Source of the DNA: Amoebophrya sp. A120
Lineage: Eukaryota; Sar; Dinophyceae; Syndiniales; Amoebophryaceae
Assembly: GCA_905178155.1 (NCBI GenBank)
Contig: CAJINV010000021.1
Location: 483,530-547,529 of the forward strand
Direction of reading: 5' to 3'
DNA: 64,000 nucleotides
In this document: positions 47,084 to 59,200 of the stretch, piece after piece
Layout of the letters: each line of letters opens with the position of its first letter
How positions within the stretch are numbered: position 1 is the first letter of the stretch
The notes under the pieces: generated by a model
What the model was told of the DNA's origin: nothing
Database searches by the model: none
Seen by the model: only the letters and a program-made list of their open reading frames with translations
Program-made: the position numbers and the translations under genes

Positions 47084-50000
47084 TCAATGTGAAGATAGAA
47101 GAACTTCAACTTCTACCTTATCGCATATTTCTATATATTTGTTTCTGTTGTTGTGAACAATTATGCCTTGTAAGGGCGAGGGAATTTTGCACGCTCGTAT
47201 CGTCCCGTTCTCCGCGTATCTTTCAATTTCGGCTTGCACTCCCCACACATATGCATTGCAAATATGTCACCAGGGTCATCTGGAAATAAGATTGAATGGC
47301 GTCGAGCATGCAAATGACTTTTTTGCATGAGGACAGAAACAGGAATTTGGACAGCTCAGGTTCACTCGCAACAACAAAAAATCTGGAAAAAAGATTGGAG
47401 CTTCAACTTGTGATGCCCTCTCCCAGTCACGCAGAGATCTGGAATCAATGCATGAGTCGCAAAAGCTGGCCACTTTGTTTATTTCTATTTGGCGACAGTG
47501 CGAGATGAGGAATCGTTCTCATTGCCATTTTTAGACCATAAATGGACATTGCAAAGCTGTTGCAGAACTTGTGATGCTGGACTCTGCGTTCATCGTCCAG
47601 ACCTACTGGACCACACAAACTGCGTGACAATAGGATTTTTCCCGAACCAGACATACACATACACGGTCAACACGTATTTGCACTGCATAAAGCACCCCAC
47701 ACTCCCACGTTCCATGTCCCGCTACCCGCATCGGGCCCCAGATCGACTTCTACGCCCCCCACAACATCGTCTCGCTTCCGGACCTTGGTTCCGTTGTAGC
47801 GCTTCTGCGTTTCACGGTTTTCCTATGGAGGAAGCGAAGCGTCAGCGATCGTTCAAAGCCGACAAAGTGAATACGAATAGCGATTTCTTATTCATATTCT
47901 TGTGATGAAGATGCGTATAATTATTTACAAGAAACTACCGATGCCTTTCTTTGCTTTCTTCGACCGTCCATTTCTAATCGTTGCACGACAAATCTGCGGT
48001 TTGTTCCGACAGAAAGGGCGCGAGCTGCTCTGGAGGTGCTCATGCGCTTCAGAAAGAAACAGGTGTCGCCCAATCCGCAGCGCACGCAGGCACAGGACTA
48101 CAAGTACAATCGACCTCACGACTTGCTTCGCTTGCAATATCGATCATTTTTTTTGTTTTTGTATGGCATATTTATTCAGGCAAAAATAAAATTAAAAGCA
48201 CAATAAACTCATTTTCACTCTGCCGAAGGTTCTACACGACGTTGACACAGAGGTATGAGAGTGCACAACTCCCCCTCGTCCCCTCCATTTGTCATGCAAA
48301 ATAGCAAATCCAGTTCCTTTCCAGCCGAGCCTTTTCCCTTTAGCGCTGCTTGTATGACGGGTTCAGGAAGCCGAAACACTAGTACTATCGGTCGCAAAAT
48401 TCCCATGCAAACACTGTATTTTTGCCAGCACGACTTGTGCTCCTGCTGCTTATGCTTTTCAAATGAGGGGGAGGGGGGGTTGTGCACTGTCATAAGACAC
48501 TCCGATCATACACCTGGATGCCCGGGGGAAAAAAAATCCGTCTTAATGTCCTCGTAAAAAAAAGCGAAGCACGTAGACAAACACCAATTGTCGAACGTAA
48601 CTGGGTATGCGTTGCAAAGGTCGTATCGTACTAATAGTAGAAATTGCAATAGTTGTACAAATCTTCCCACAAAAGCAAAAGGTATAAAGTAAAATGGAAT
48701 TCGTACATGCAGAGTTCTTTTCTTTGCATAACAAACACAACAGGATCAGGCATGGGCAACACAAAAAATAAAACAAAAAGATGAAGATCTTCTGTCATGC
48801 AAGACAGGCACGCATAGTCATACAAGTATAAGATACTTTTGCACAGGATCATAATGGCACGCGAACATAGTATCGTTCGATGTCGTGTGGGAGCAGGGGA
48901 TGGCGTTGTTGACAAGAATAGGCGGTGAAATTATGCTGGGCGATGTCGCAGACCATTCGCGTTTCCCATTTTTGGTCCCCGGATTCTTGCATTTTCTTCT
49001 CTATTTCCTGTGTGTAGTGCAGGAGAAATGGGTCAGAATTCGAGGCGCTGTCCCATCGCCCACGCTGCCCGGTTCTGGTGCCGTCTAAGTGCTATGCATT
49101 GCAAATATGTCTGGGTCTGGAAGATTGCTGGTGCAAGTTGTCCTGCTAAATCTGAATCATGCAAAAATCTGTGTCTCATGAGTAGCAAAAGCTGGTGTCC
49201 GCTTTTGACCAAGTTGAGAGGGAGTTGTTTCTCATGCAGGATAGCCACGATAGCGACCTCACAGAATCTGTCATGCTGGGTCCCGCATTCGGCATTCCAG
49301 ACCTCATGGGTCACGTCATGGAAAAACTGTATGACAAGTCGCGCACCCTTCCAGACCCAGACATATTTGCATTTGATAAGTGCACCGCTTGCAGTATAGC
49401 GGTAAAATTGGTATTCGTATTCAGAAATCGCAAATTTTCTTTGCCCCTCCAAGGGCGGCCGGCGACCCAGCTGGATGTGGTGCGGCAGCGACAGGAAGAG
49501 CACTAGACAGGTAAGTTGGCGGAGTTCGGCGACCCTGCTATTTTTAGATGGCATTTTTGGAATGAGTGAATGGCTATCTATTAATGTAGCTAGCTTGTCG
49601 TGGTGTTAGATAGTTCAAAATGTGACTTGCGCTTGTAGATGTGATTCCGCATATCCTGGCGTGTTGCTGCTTTTTCCGGAGCGACGTAGCTGCGCTAGGC
49701 ACTGCGTGTTGGGCACCACTATGGTGCCCAAGGTGGACACCGTGGCGAACCTGCTGCTGGGCCGAGCCGGAGGACCCGTTCTGACTATCTTAGATAGTGA
49801 CCGAACATCTCAAGCGCTATCTATATTTGAACTATCTAGCACCACGACAAGCTTAGCTATTTCATTCGCATTCGCATTCGTCATCAAATAACTTCACTTT
49901 CGAAAACACAGTAAAAAAGGTCGGCGCAGACGACGGTGAAGACGGGGGCGGACGACCTTGGGCGGCAGGTGGAGGAGATTGTTCTGCTGGGCTGGGAGGG

Positions 50001-52440
50001 GCCGGAAAATTTTACGAATATTGAATACGAATACCAATTTTCCCGTTATATGCAGGTCCCGAGCGGCGTCCACGGGCCCGAGGCCAAAGCTACCAAGTGC
50101 AAACGTGTCTGGGTCTAGAAGACTGCCAGGTTTGTCATGCAGATTCTGTATGATCCATGACGTCGCCCCCTGTGTTGCATGATCTAGCATCACAGATTTT
50201 TCGAGGGCTTCCTAATGCGTATCCCGCAAGAAAAATGCCCTCTCCGCGTAGCACAAACTGGACTCCGTCCTGTTACAGCTACTGGTCATGCAATACAGAT
50301 TTTCATTTTTTTGGAATCCAAAGACAGCACTACAAGTTCTGACCTTCCAGACCCCGACATTTTTGCAAGGCGTAAAAACCGGGAATCGTCGACTTGTCGC
50401 TGCTATGACTTGCAAAACTATCGCACTGGGACTGGCAGCAGTGCTGCCAGTGCGGTAGCAAAAACCGCATTGCAAATTAGTTCAAACTCAGCATGACAAA
50501 TGAAATTGTTATGCTGGTTTAATGTACAGTTATTGTTTGTTTGTTCATATTGGACACACGGAATCCGGGTGAAGGTTTTCTTCTCTCGTGTAATGTACAG
50601 TTATTATTATTGGGTACATTCGAAAGTAGGACATCTGTAGTCATGCATGATTTTTTTTTTTCATCTGTCATGCATGAACATGATTGGGATAAAATTTTCA
50701 GTACGAGAACGATGATGCTTTTGTAGTGCATATCTGATAAAATCTGCGCTACTGCGCAAGGACCGATCTACAGCAGCAAGTCTTTCTCTTACCCCAGCCT
50801 GCCGTCGTTCTTCCAGATATCGCGGGTTGGGGCTGAACAGAGAAACCAGCCAGTCTCTCCACGAGACAGGCTGTATGTCTTCCGGGCTGTTGCGTGAGCT
50901 CAGTAACCGAGCGATGATGTTCGGATGCCCGTCTTCCTCCACGCGTGCTTCTATCGCTACCGGTGAATTCCAGGGTACGTAAGAAGGGGTAAAGTTGATC
51001 GCTGGGTAAAAAGGTATGCCAAGTAAACGCAAGCTGCGAGGAGAACACTTGCAGGCAAGGAGATCTCCGACTACTGGTCTGGCCTCGAGTACGTTTCTGG
51101 AGCACCAAAAACCCTTGTCGAAGCACCACTGCCAGTTGCCACGATATGTAGAAAACCGGTTCGCTTGATGTTCTCCACGCGGGGTTTATCCAGAAAAAAA
51201 ACCCCATCCCCATCCAATTTGTGATGCAAAACATGCAGAAGCTGCAGGGTTTGAAATGCAAAAAATGGATGGGGATGGGTGTTTTTTCCTGGATAGGGTT
51301 CGCTTCCTATTTTTTGCCTCCACGGCGCCGGCATTTTTATTTTTCTCGATTGTTGATGCGGGAGGTCCTCGTGGCTTCTTGTTATCACCGATCATATTAT
51401 CGGTCGCGTCCTCCGCTTGCACGAAGGTAGCACGTGCCCCCACTTCGACAGACATAGTACCAGCCGCGGTTCTTTCCGCGTTGTTCTCGACCGTGTCCTC
51501 CTCGCGTGGTTCATATGAAAGCCTCAGGTTGGAAATTAATACTCAAAGTGGGGTAATGCAAAAAAGCGACTCCAGTCGAAGCAGCATTTCTAGCCGGCGC
51601 ATGACAAAGGTCCCGGGCACTCAAAACGTGTCTGCCATGCTAGGTAGGTAAAGGGGTGCCTTTCTCTCGTGCTAATCAGCGGCCCAATTCTGAACCCGTA
51701 GAAGCACAACGAATAGTCGGCCTCCATTGCGTTCTCTGCAATACAGTCTTTTTGGTGTCGCATTTCATCAGGCACCATCACAAATTATTTTCACTTTGAG
51801 AATTTCCATTCTGAGGCTCTCATAGTCCATCTTCGTGACTTCTGGTTCTGTCGGCCGCAACATCGCTGTCACCATTTTGATCATTTTTGCCGCGTAACCG
51901 AGCCCCAACATCTTCGGGGAGAAACAGGCCAGCGATCGAGATGCAGGTGTGCAAATGCGTGGTCAACGCGATGTATCAAATGTAAAAATGTCTGGGTCTG
52001 GAAGAATTCATGTTTGTCATGCTTGTCTGGCATGACTCTTAAATCTGTCATGCACGTTACCCAAGAGCTCCGTTTTTCTGTGATGCAGAAGCGCTGTTTG
52101 TCATGCAGAATAGGCAACACCTAGGAGCTCAGAAACTTGTCATGCTGAGCCAGCATTTGTAGCCTCATCGACCATGAGACGCCACCCAGCATCACAAGTT
52201 TCCAGACCCAGACATTTTTACATTTGATACGATGGGGGGCGACTTCATGATCCCGAGCAACCTCGATGGGGACAAAACGGACACACTGACTTACAGATGA
52301 GACTCGCTGCACAGACAGGGTCAGATCCACAACGACACGCGGTCCCGGATGGAGGATGGCATTCTTGCGGTTTTCTTCATCTCGAGGTGGAGGACGTGCA
52401 ATGACTTGCAACGTACCCAAATACGTCCTTCGACTTCCAC
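47084..52440 (-). CDS. Unrecognised protein gene with about ten introners
   Basis: I recognise no domain. Coding segments on the minus strand lie at about 52440-52235, 51973-51825, 51515-51301, 51186-50737, 50402-50370, 50097-50056, 49394-49384, 49092-48858 and 48604-48512. Two more possible ones are at 47822-47703 and 47248-47084. Good stretches include RYLEERRQAGVRERLAAVDR, DPFLLHYTQEIEKKMQESG, RVPVTFDNWCLSTCFAFFYE and KVRKRDDVVGGVEVDLGPDA. The 5' half is hydrophilic and acidic with a Lys-rich stretch. Most joins follow flanking direct repeats. The joins at 51974, 51516 and 50098 keep frame only if shifted by one or two bases. After 48512 the frame meets a stop, so the protein either ends there or continues through a poorly resolved intron to a stop at 47084. 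No in-frame ATG marks the start, so the 5' end is open. Confidence 0.55.
47249..47702. mobile_element. Introner, degenerate GTCTGGG-type, gene at 47-52 kb
   Basis: CCCCACAC direct repeats (47241-47248, 47695-47702) flank ends ATATGCATTGCAAATATGTC and CGTATTTGCACTGCAT. At 454 nt it is longer than its relatives. Removal keeps an open frame (NVGVWG to VQAEIERYAE). Confidence 0.75.
48249..48500. mobile_element. Introner, GTGCACAAC family
   Basis: Inverted arms GAGAGTGCACAACTCCCCCT and GGGGGGTTGTGCACTGTCAT are flanked by GACAC (48244-48248, 48496-48500). The internal TTTGTCATGCAAAA motif is present. A stop precedes it in the upstream frame, so its host-gene junction is unresolved. Confidence 0.75.
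48605..48857. mobile_element. Introner, TGCAAAAGTATCG family
   Basis: Ends GTTGCAAAGGTCGTATCGTA and AAGATACTTTTGCAC are flanked by TGG (48602-48604, 48855-48857). Removal joins YYVRVP to VTFDNW in frame. Confidence 0.82.
49093..49383. mobile_element. Introner, GTCTGGGTCTGGAAG family
   Basis: A 7-bp direct repeat TAAGTGC (49086-49092, 49377-49383) flanks ends TATGCATTGCAAATATGTCT and CAGACATATTTGCATTTGAT. Removal gives QAVHLDGTRTG in frame with both neighbours. Confidence 0.9.
49395..50055. mobile_element. Large 661-bp introner with nested element
   Basis: TGCAG direct repeats (49390-49394, 50051-50055) flank inverted arms of about 55 bp, with TATAGCGGTAAAATTGGTAT at the left and its diverged complement ending CGTTATA at the right. 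TAT...ATA tips match the smaller introners. Removal joins GPVDAARDL to QAVHLDG in frame. The centre holds a second inverted-repeat element (49587-49859). Confidence 0.85.
49587..49859. mobile_element. Nested MITE-like inverted-repeat element
   Basis: Arms of about 31 bp, TAGCTTGTCGTGGTGTTAGA at the left and TCTAGCACCACGACAAGCTT at the right, bound a 273-bp element with no coding capacity. It lacks the GCATGACAAA-type internal motif of the introners, so it appears to be a different family that inserted into the 661-bp element. Confidence 0.82.
50098..50369. mobile_element. Introner, GTCTGGGTCTAGAAG family
   Basis: CAAG repeats (50094-50097, 50366-50369) flank inverted arms TGCAAACGTGTCTGGGTCTA and CCAGACCCCGACATTTTTGC. 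The frame-keeping junction appears one base away from the repeat-exact one. Confidence 0.85.
50403..50736. mobile_element. Introner, TGCAAAACTATCG family
   Basis: Flanked by CTG (50400-50402, 50734-50736), with degenerate inverted ends TGCAAAACTATCGCACTGG and CGAGAACGATGATGCTTTTG. Internal CATGACAAAT and TGTCATGCATG motifs and a perfect hairpin CTGGCAGCAGTGCTGCCAG are present. Removal joins SADFIS to DKSTIPGFYAL. Confidence 0.78.
51187..51300. mobile_element. Minimal 114-nt introner, CCCCATCCCCATCCA family
   Basis: GGGTT direct repeats (51182-51186, 51296-51300) flank almost perfect 30-bp arms starting TATCCAGAAAAAA and ending TTTTTTCCTGGATA. Only about 55 bases of interior remain, yet both TTTGTGATGCAAAA and GAAATGCAAAA motifs persist. 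Removal joins AKNRKRT to PRGEHQ in frame. Confidence 0.93.
51516..51824. mobile_element. Introner, CTCAAAGTG family
   Basis: TCATA direct repeats (51511-51515, 51820-51824) flank arms that include GAAAGCCTCAG, GGAAATTAATACTCAAAGTG and their complements. Host frame can be kept by the repeat-exact join or by a nearby CT repeat, which give different upstream frames. Confidence 0.82.
51974..52234. mobile_element. Introner, GTCTGGGTCTGGAAG family
   Basis: CGATG direct repeats (51969-51973, 52230-52234) flank a near-perfect inverted pair starting TATCAAATGTAAAAATGTCT and ending TTTTTACATTTGATA. The internal TTTGTCATGC motif occurs several times. Confidence 0.92.
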
Positions 52441-53295
52441 TTACGCACGATGAAGAATTCCTGACTTCCTTTAAAAACGCTGAAAATTATTGTGAGAAAA
52501 ATTCATGACGCCTTCAACCACAACAAACGAGAGCGTGCCCCTGTCCTGGTCCTTGTTGGTAAAAGAATTACAGCAGCGAAGAGGAAGACCGCCGATCAAG
52601 AAGACACAGACGCCACACTCTGCTGTTGGCAGGTACCCTCATCAACTCTCACTCTCAATAAATCTCTTAGCAGCTACTTCTGTGGCTCGAGGGACGGCGC
52701 TTGCGCGTCAGACGAAGTCAAAATGTTTAGGTTTAAGTGTGCTTCTCAAGAGATTGTAAACAGCATCAGGAGACCGAGACGAGCAGGAACATCAGCAACG
52801 CGGGCGCCTCGGAAGCTGCAACAAAAAAGTATAATTTTAAAACTGATGCGCTCTCGCCGCGTTCGCCACCCTTAATCACTTGTTTGCAAAGGCGTGGTCC
52901 AAGAAGTCACTTGTTTGCAAAGGCGCTGCCAGGTTCTACACGTAGTATTCCAAGAAATCGTCGAACCTCTCGACAAATAAGTATGTTCAAAGGAAAACGA
53001 AAACTGCAGTAGAAGCGGGTGCTGCAGAGATACGGAGTGTGAAAGTGAATGATAATAAATAATTCGATAAATTAGATGAACGGCAACAAAGTACTAACAT
53101 TAACGGAGCGAGCGTACACAAAGACATAGGAAAACGATAGTGAATCCTGTTTGGGGATTTGGTCAGCACTAAATCTTCGCTCTTAGGTTCTTGTGCCTTC
53201 ATTCACTGGTCCTCATACGCTGCAACGCAGATTCCTGAAACGGAAAAAGTTGGAATCGGATGCGAGCCTGCGGACGTCGACGTGGATTCGACGTT
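52441..53295. repeat. Intergenic region with dispersed repeat R1
   Basis: Positions about 52730-52830 match 63511-63620 (shared AACAGCATCAGGAGAC and AGCAACGCGGGCG). Positions about 52877-52975 match 61974-62040 (shared TTCTACACGTAGTATTCCAA). Within the second part, CACTTGTTTGCAAAGGCG is tandemly repeated 31 bp apart. No coding function is apparent. Confidence 0.7.
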
Positions 53296-56200
53296 TCAGC
53301 AGTTGTGACGCTTCAGGACCTTCATGGCATCTGGCCACTGCAGTCCTGGGTCACATCCAGTCTGCTCTTTGTGCTGCCCGACGAAGATCGGCGGCCCGCC
53401 GCCCCCTGCTTTCCGGACCTGGATCCACTTGCCGTCGCACTTCGTGGTGCACTTTTCGGCGAACTTCACTCGTGGGTTGCTGTGGTCAACGAGGCGCACC
53501 TTGATCAGTGAAAAATTGCGGGGGCGCATCAGCGCAAGTATCCTCCACATGCAGAGCCTTCGGTTACCAGTCCCCGCGAGGAAGAGAGTTTTCGTGCCCG
53601 CTGGAGGATGACAGCCGCCACCTCCTGGTGTGGGGGCGCTCTCGTCGTCAGTTGTTGCGTTCTTCGTGGGTGCAGTTGCCCAGCACACGTCGAGGCAGTC
53701 CAAGGTCGCTGGCGTGTTTTGAGCGACTGCTTGCAGCTGTTCCGCCAGCGAGTCCAGGATGCTCTTGTTTGTCTGCCGTACCGCGCGACCAGAACTCGTG
53801 TCCACGTAGTCCCGGAATTCGGATTTGATCGTGTCATGCGTAAAGTGGACGTCGAGAGGAGAGACCCAGCAGATTGTGCCGAGTTTTGCGGTCTGTGACG
53901 GCAAGCGTGCATACACGTCTGCACCGGTCACCAGGTACCGCGGCACCGTCGTTGCGGAGTCACAGGGCTGGGCACAGACGGGGCAGGTCATGTGCTTCGT
54001 GAGAGGATCGCCTTTCTTCGCTGCGTTTGCTCTTTTCACGGCCAGGTGACCGGTGAAGCACGAGACACAGTGGTTCCACGATTTGCAGGTACAGGTTCGC
54101 TTGCCTTCTAGGATCGGGATGGCTGGAAGAAAGTTCCCGGCGTCAAGCAGCTCGCCGTATGGAATCGCGCAAATCACGCAGCACTCCTCGGCCGTCACCG
54201 TCTGGCAATGGTGAGCCGGCATCTCGTATTGCAGCACCTCGACCAGGCACACCTCGCACGTCAGTTTTGTGAACGGACAGCTCTGTTGGTGCACCGCACG
54301 CTCGTGGAGGGGGCCGCGCCATTTGCAGCAGGCCACGTTCTTTGCATTGGTTTGGCCGCACGAAACTTCTCGAAACTCACACGTCTCCTGCTGGTGCCTC
54401 TCCATCGCAACTGCCTTCACGCGGGCACCGCACTTGCCGCAGGTCTTCATAGCGTAGGCACAGGTGGTCTGCTGATGGTTGTTCAGCTCGCTGGCAGGCA
54501 TGAACTCGCCGCAATCTTGACACATCACCTCACGATTTTCGCATTTTTTCCGATGCCGCTTCAATTTGTCCTTGTTTTGCTGGTCCTCATTGCAGTGCGG
54601 GCATACGAACGCACGCACAGTAGACGTGCTCGCAGCCCCGCAGGTATTCGCAGCTTCCGCTGCGCCCGCTTTGATGCCCTCGAGGCGCGCTAATTCTGCA
54701 CGAAGCAGCGGGATGTCCGTTTCCAGGACACGCCGGAGCTTGGACGTGCCCGGCTCGGCGCTGTTCATGTTCGCCTCGTCGCGCAGAGACAAAGTTTCAA
54801 CGACGGGCTATGAATTGCGAAAGTTGTATCGCACTCGTATACGTTGCAGCCATGCAGATGACAAATACGTTTCCCAACCAGCATTACAAATTCAAATTCC
54901 ACTTTTGTGTTATAGCAAAATTATTTGTAATGCAATAACCCATAGCTACTAGTCGTAGTCCTAGTGCGATACTTTAACTTTTGCAATGCATACGGACTTC
55001 GCTGCCGCAATTTCGACGTTGTCGTCTCCGTCCATTTCGTCCGGTGAAGGGTCGTCCGCATTCGACGCCGCAAGGAGAATGCATGGCGTTCTCAAACGTT
55101 ACATCCATAGCTGCTACACGCTTTGTCATGGAAAATTCCGATCACAATCGACACGATCAAGCTGCTTCGCATAACTAAGTCTCGAATGGCCAAACAGACT
55201 GGGAATCTGTGCCAAATGTGTCACGCAAGACGTCGCGCAAGGCCACGGTCGCTTCCTCACTTTTCCCATTCTTCCATCACAAATTTATGTAACAGTTGAG
55301 AGTGTAACGTTTGAGAATGCCATAGAATGGCGCTCCCGTCGAATTCTTGGAGAAGAGTTTGGATGTTTTCGAGACAAGCGTCCAGACCCTTCTTGTTGTT
55401 CTCCGATACTTTGCAACCCACGTGCAGCGTGTCGCGCATGCGATGTACCTGAGAAAGCCACTCGGAGGAAAGTTGGTTTTTGCGAATTTCGATCGCCTCG
55501 TGCCGCTGGCTCTTCTCCAGTGCGGATTTCGTGTTTTCGACCTGTTCGACCGTCATCTCAGTGCGTAGGCCTGCGTCAAGATCTTCACCGAACTCCTCCC
55601 AGGGATTCCGAACCTCACGGTCGTCAGGAATCAGGTCGGTTTGGTAGTGTGCGAAGTAGGGCACGTCGATGATGTCTTCGTACCGCAAACCGAGCCAGCC
55701 CTTGTGCGCAAGCGCGGGGCGGTCTTCCGGGTTTTCGTTCACCAGGAAGGGATCGCAGCTACCCGTGTCCTTGCCAAGGCCTCTCATGTGGTCTGAAACG
55801 TACAGCGCAAACTGCCCGTTCTCCAGCCGAAGGTCTCGCTTCCACGCCCGGCCGTAGAACGGAATCGCTCGCATGTTTGTGGTGCAGCAGACAACGCTTT
55901 CCTCGAAAGGCGCTGCGTGATTTCGATTTGGTTGATGCGTCCCGCGAGCGCCTCGTCGACCGGCTTGCGACTTTGGTTGCGCCGATTGTCCACGGTGCAC
56001 ATTTTTCTTCTTGTAGCGAATCAGGATTGTTTTTTTCGAGAGCACTCGCTGGAGTTCGGCCAAAGGAGGCACCTTTGGAGGAGGGGCGCCGGCGTCACCT
56101 AGCTCTGATAGGGCGCCGGGACCACGAAACGCAGCGCTGCTGTGGGTGTCAAGTTCCAGCCGATTCATCCACAGCCACGGTTTCATCGGCGGATTTGTGG

Positions 56201-59200
56201 TGACGCCAGCCCACAACGGCCATGCCGTGTCGACATAGTCCGCAGCCTCTCTTGGTGACCCGTGAGTAATTCCGTCTAACAGCTGTTCCTTGGCACCTCT
56301 TGCGGCCTGCATGAGCCGGCTGTGATTCGGGTTGGACCAGGGTTGATTTGCTGAGGCATGCAGGAGAAGTGCCGCCCAGGGGTAGTTTTTCAAGGCCTTT
56401 GCAAACAGAGCAGATATTTCGGCGTCGGGCCTGCCGTCCACAATCGCAACCAGAAGCCGGCTGTAATCTAAACACACATCACTCGTGTCCTTGAAGCTTG
56501 CAGATTCCACTATCTCTCGCACCCCGTCCACGTTCATCTGTTCTGAAGCGATGCGTACTTGCTCGCTCCGGATGCCTTGGTTATCACTGGGGTTCAGGCA
56601 CAGTAAAATGCGAGCCATGCCCAGGGCACTTGTGCCTCCGCGAGCGCTCCGCCCAGCTCGCTCCGCGGTGTCGAGGATGTGCATCATGGTGGCGAGAAGC
56701 CGCAGGAAAGGACGGTTGTCAGGGTGTCCCCAGGGCAGACGGTCGGGAGCGAGTTCGTCGTCTTCATGAAGATTGTTTTCATCTTGTCCTCGCCGCCGGT
56801 CGTCGCCTCGGTCTCGTCCTTGAGTGTCAACTACAACATCGCGACCCCCGCCAGCACTTCGACGCGCTGCTTCGTATGCGGCCTTCCACTTCTCGTTCGC
56901 TGCGCACCCAATCTCGATGCCCGCCTCGGCTTTGGCGATCGCTGATTCAAAAGACTCGGAAGCGGGCAACAATCGAGCCCCACCAGCACCTGCTGCGGAT
57001 ATCGTTTCGTGGTATTCTACAGCTGCAAGTACTCCATACGCGCCCACGCAATCGGGATAGACGTTCAGCGCTTCCTCTGCAAGGGCGCGACGGCGCGGCA
57101 GGGAGGTGTCGTGCCCGATGTAGTGGTAGTACAGCATCTTGGGCCGACCATAGTCTCCCAGCGCGACGGCCTCCTCGATGAGCCGGGTTGCGGTCACCTC
57201 TGGCGCAACTTCGATTGGTTCGTCGCCGATAACTTCACGCAGCATCTTTTTCTCCAGGTAGCGCAGAAGACCCGACGTCTCCAGTGGTGGCATCACACGG
57301 TCGTAAAACTCCTTGTTGAGCATAGCTTGCAGGACCGAGCCAGCGGCGTCTGTCGTGCCAGGTGGACTAGTTCCAGCAGCTGCACCAACGTCAACAACAT
57401 CCAGCAGCCGCGGATATCGCTGCAGTGCTTCCCAGACATTTCTAACGTGGAAAAACAGTCCGTGTGACAAGATTCCGATGTGTTGGTCTTCCATTCCCAT
57501 AGCCATGCGCGCAAAAGGGTCCTCCTGGCTGCTTGCGTTTGCACGAGTTTTTTCCGCAGCTTTGAACACCTTCACCAGTGGCTTTACGAGGGATAAAACA
57601 GTCCGCGGCGAAGCGCTCTGACAGATGGCCAGGATTGCCGCCATCGCACTGCCTTTCGCATCGTCGTTGCCTCTACTACTTCCTCCTTTTCCGAGCCGGG
57701 CCGCGTTGCGCATTTCTTGATGACGCCCTGCCGGATCGAACATATGATCATTTTGTTTCAGAACGCCGTCGATCCCTCCGTCAATAAGGATTCTCTCATG
57801 AAGGAGCGGCGCCGAAGCAAATAGTGGCGTAGTCGCGTTCTGGGTGCTGCCACTGCTGCTGGATGAAGTAGATGCTGCAGCTCCTGTGTATGGAGTTTCC
57901 TCCATCCAATGGCAAGCGGCTCCACCGACGATGCGTGCAGCAATTTTGGCTAACCGGGACCGAATGTCGCTCGGTGACAGAAGTGCGCAGTGCGTAGCAA
58001 GGGGTCCAGTGTTCATCACAGTGTTGGCAGCCTGCAGCGCGAAGTTATCGTCTGCCGTGCGGAGGAGGCTGCAGTGCGGTTTTGCCTGTGCCGCCCACTC
58101 CATTGCCTTCTGGATGCTACCCATCATATCATTTTTGAAGGGGAACATCTGGGAGATAACCACGAAGCGGTCGCACGGCGGGGGAAAAATTTTCTGCAGT
58201 TCCGCCAATGGAAGGTAATAGCGCGAAGTCGACGTCGCAGCGGACACGGCGGTATGGAAATTAGAATTTCCCGTAGTTGATTGTAGTGTACTAGAAGCTG
58301 AAGCTGGTGTCGTATCTTCAGGTCCAATCTCCCTTAGCTGCGGTGGAGCGAGTTTTGTAGCTGCTGCTCCGTTCGTTGTACTGCGAGATGAAGCATGGCC
58401 TTTCGTGGCGAGACTTAGTTGATAAGCTGCGCCGCCCTTCCCCTTCGCGACACTGCCTGGCTCAGTTGTACTTCCGGACTGTAGCACCTCCCCTGTTGGA
58501 CGTCTAGTAGAGACAAAAATGTCATGTTTCGCCGTCCTCACCGACATCCGGCTATCCACTGGGTTAATCAAGTAGCAATCGCGTTCGCCCGTCCCCCATC
58601 CGGCGTGCACAAGAAGGTAGACGCAATTATGCTGGTCAATCCTGAGTCCTTCCACGTATGCGCGGTTGTGAAAGCGCTTCAAATCGCGCAGCCAAGAAAC
58701 TTTGAGGAAGTTGTCCTGCAGTTGCTCCACCGCGTGTTTGAGTTGTGACAGATTTTCACCAAGAACGCCCACGACGCCGGTCGCAAACGAGTTCAGCTTT
58801 TGCGCCGTTTCCGAAACGGTGCTTTGCAGTCGCGCGGCCATGCGTGACACCATTTTAATTGGATTCCCGAGAAAGCCGAGCGCGAGCCTACCCGTTGAGC
58901 GTTCACTCCAGGCGAACACGAGGTCTCCGGAAGCGGTCACGGTCACGGCGTGCATTGGCGGAGGATGGGCTGTCGTGTGCCGGCCTGCAATCCTGTCCCG
59001 CAACCAGGCAGCGAGGTCAGGACACTCGGACTCGTCCTTGATGCTCACAAGGAGGAGCCTCTGGAGCTCGAGCACTTCCCCACTTGCAAAATCGAACAGG
59101 GGCCATAACCTATGCGAATCTGCGAAAAACGCCGGGGACCCGCACGGCAGAAACACACAGCCTTGTGTATTGCAGATATCGTCAAAGGAATCGGCGTCGG

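Noticed and set aside
49385-50095. Oppositely oriented homologous exons sharing YEYQF
   Set aside because: The similarity extends over about 55 bp as an inverted repeat flanked by TGCAG duplications, so these are the arms of one large element and not coding exons.
39023-52440. Inverted and direct repeats as a CRISPR array
   Set aside because: Repeats are transposon-style ends with gene exons between them. Spacing and unit size are irregular and coding frames resume after excision.
53296-54792. Stand-alone 498-residue TRAF/RING gene starting at 54792
   Set aside because: The start is a TTG. The frame continues upstream through two introners into the 1,618-codon ORF with exact phase.
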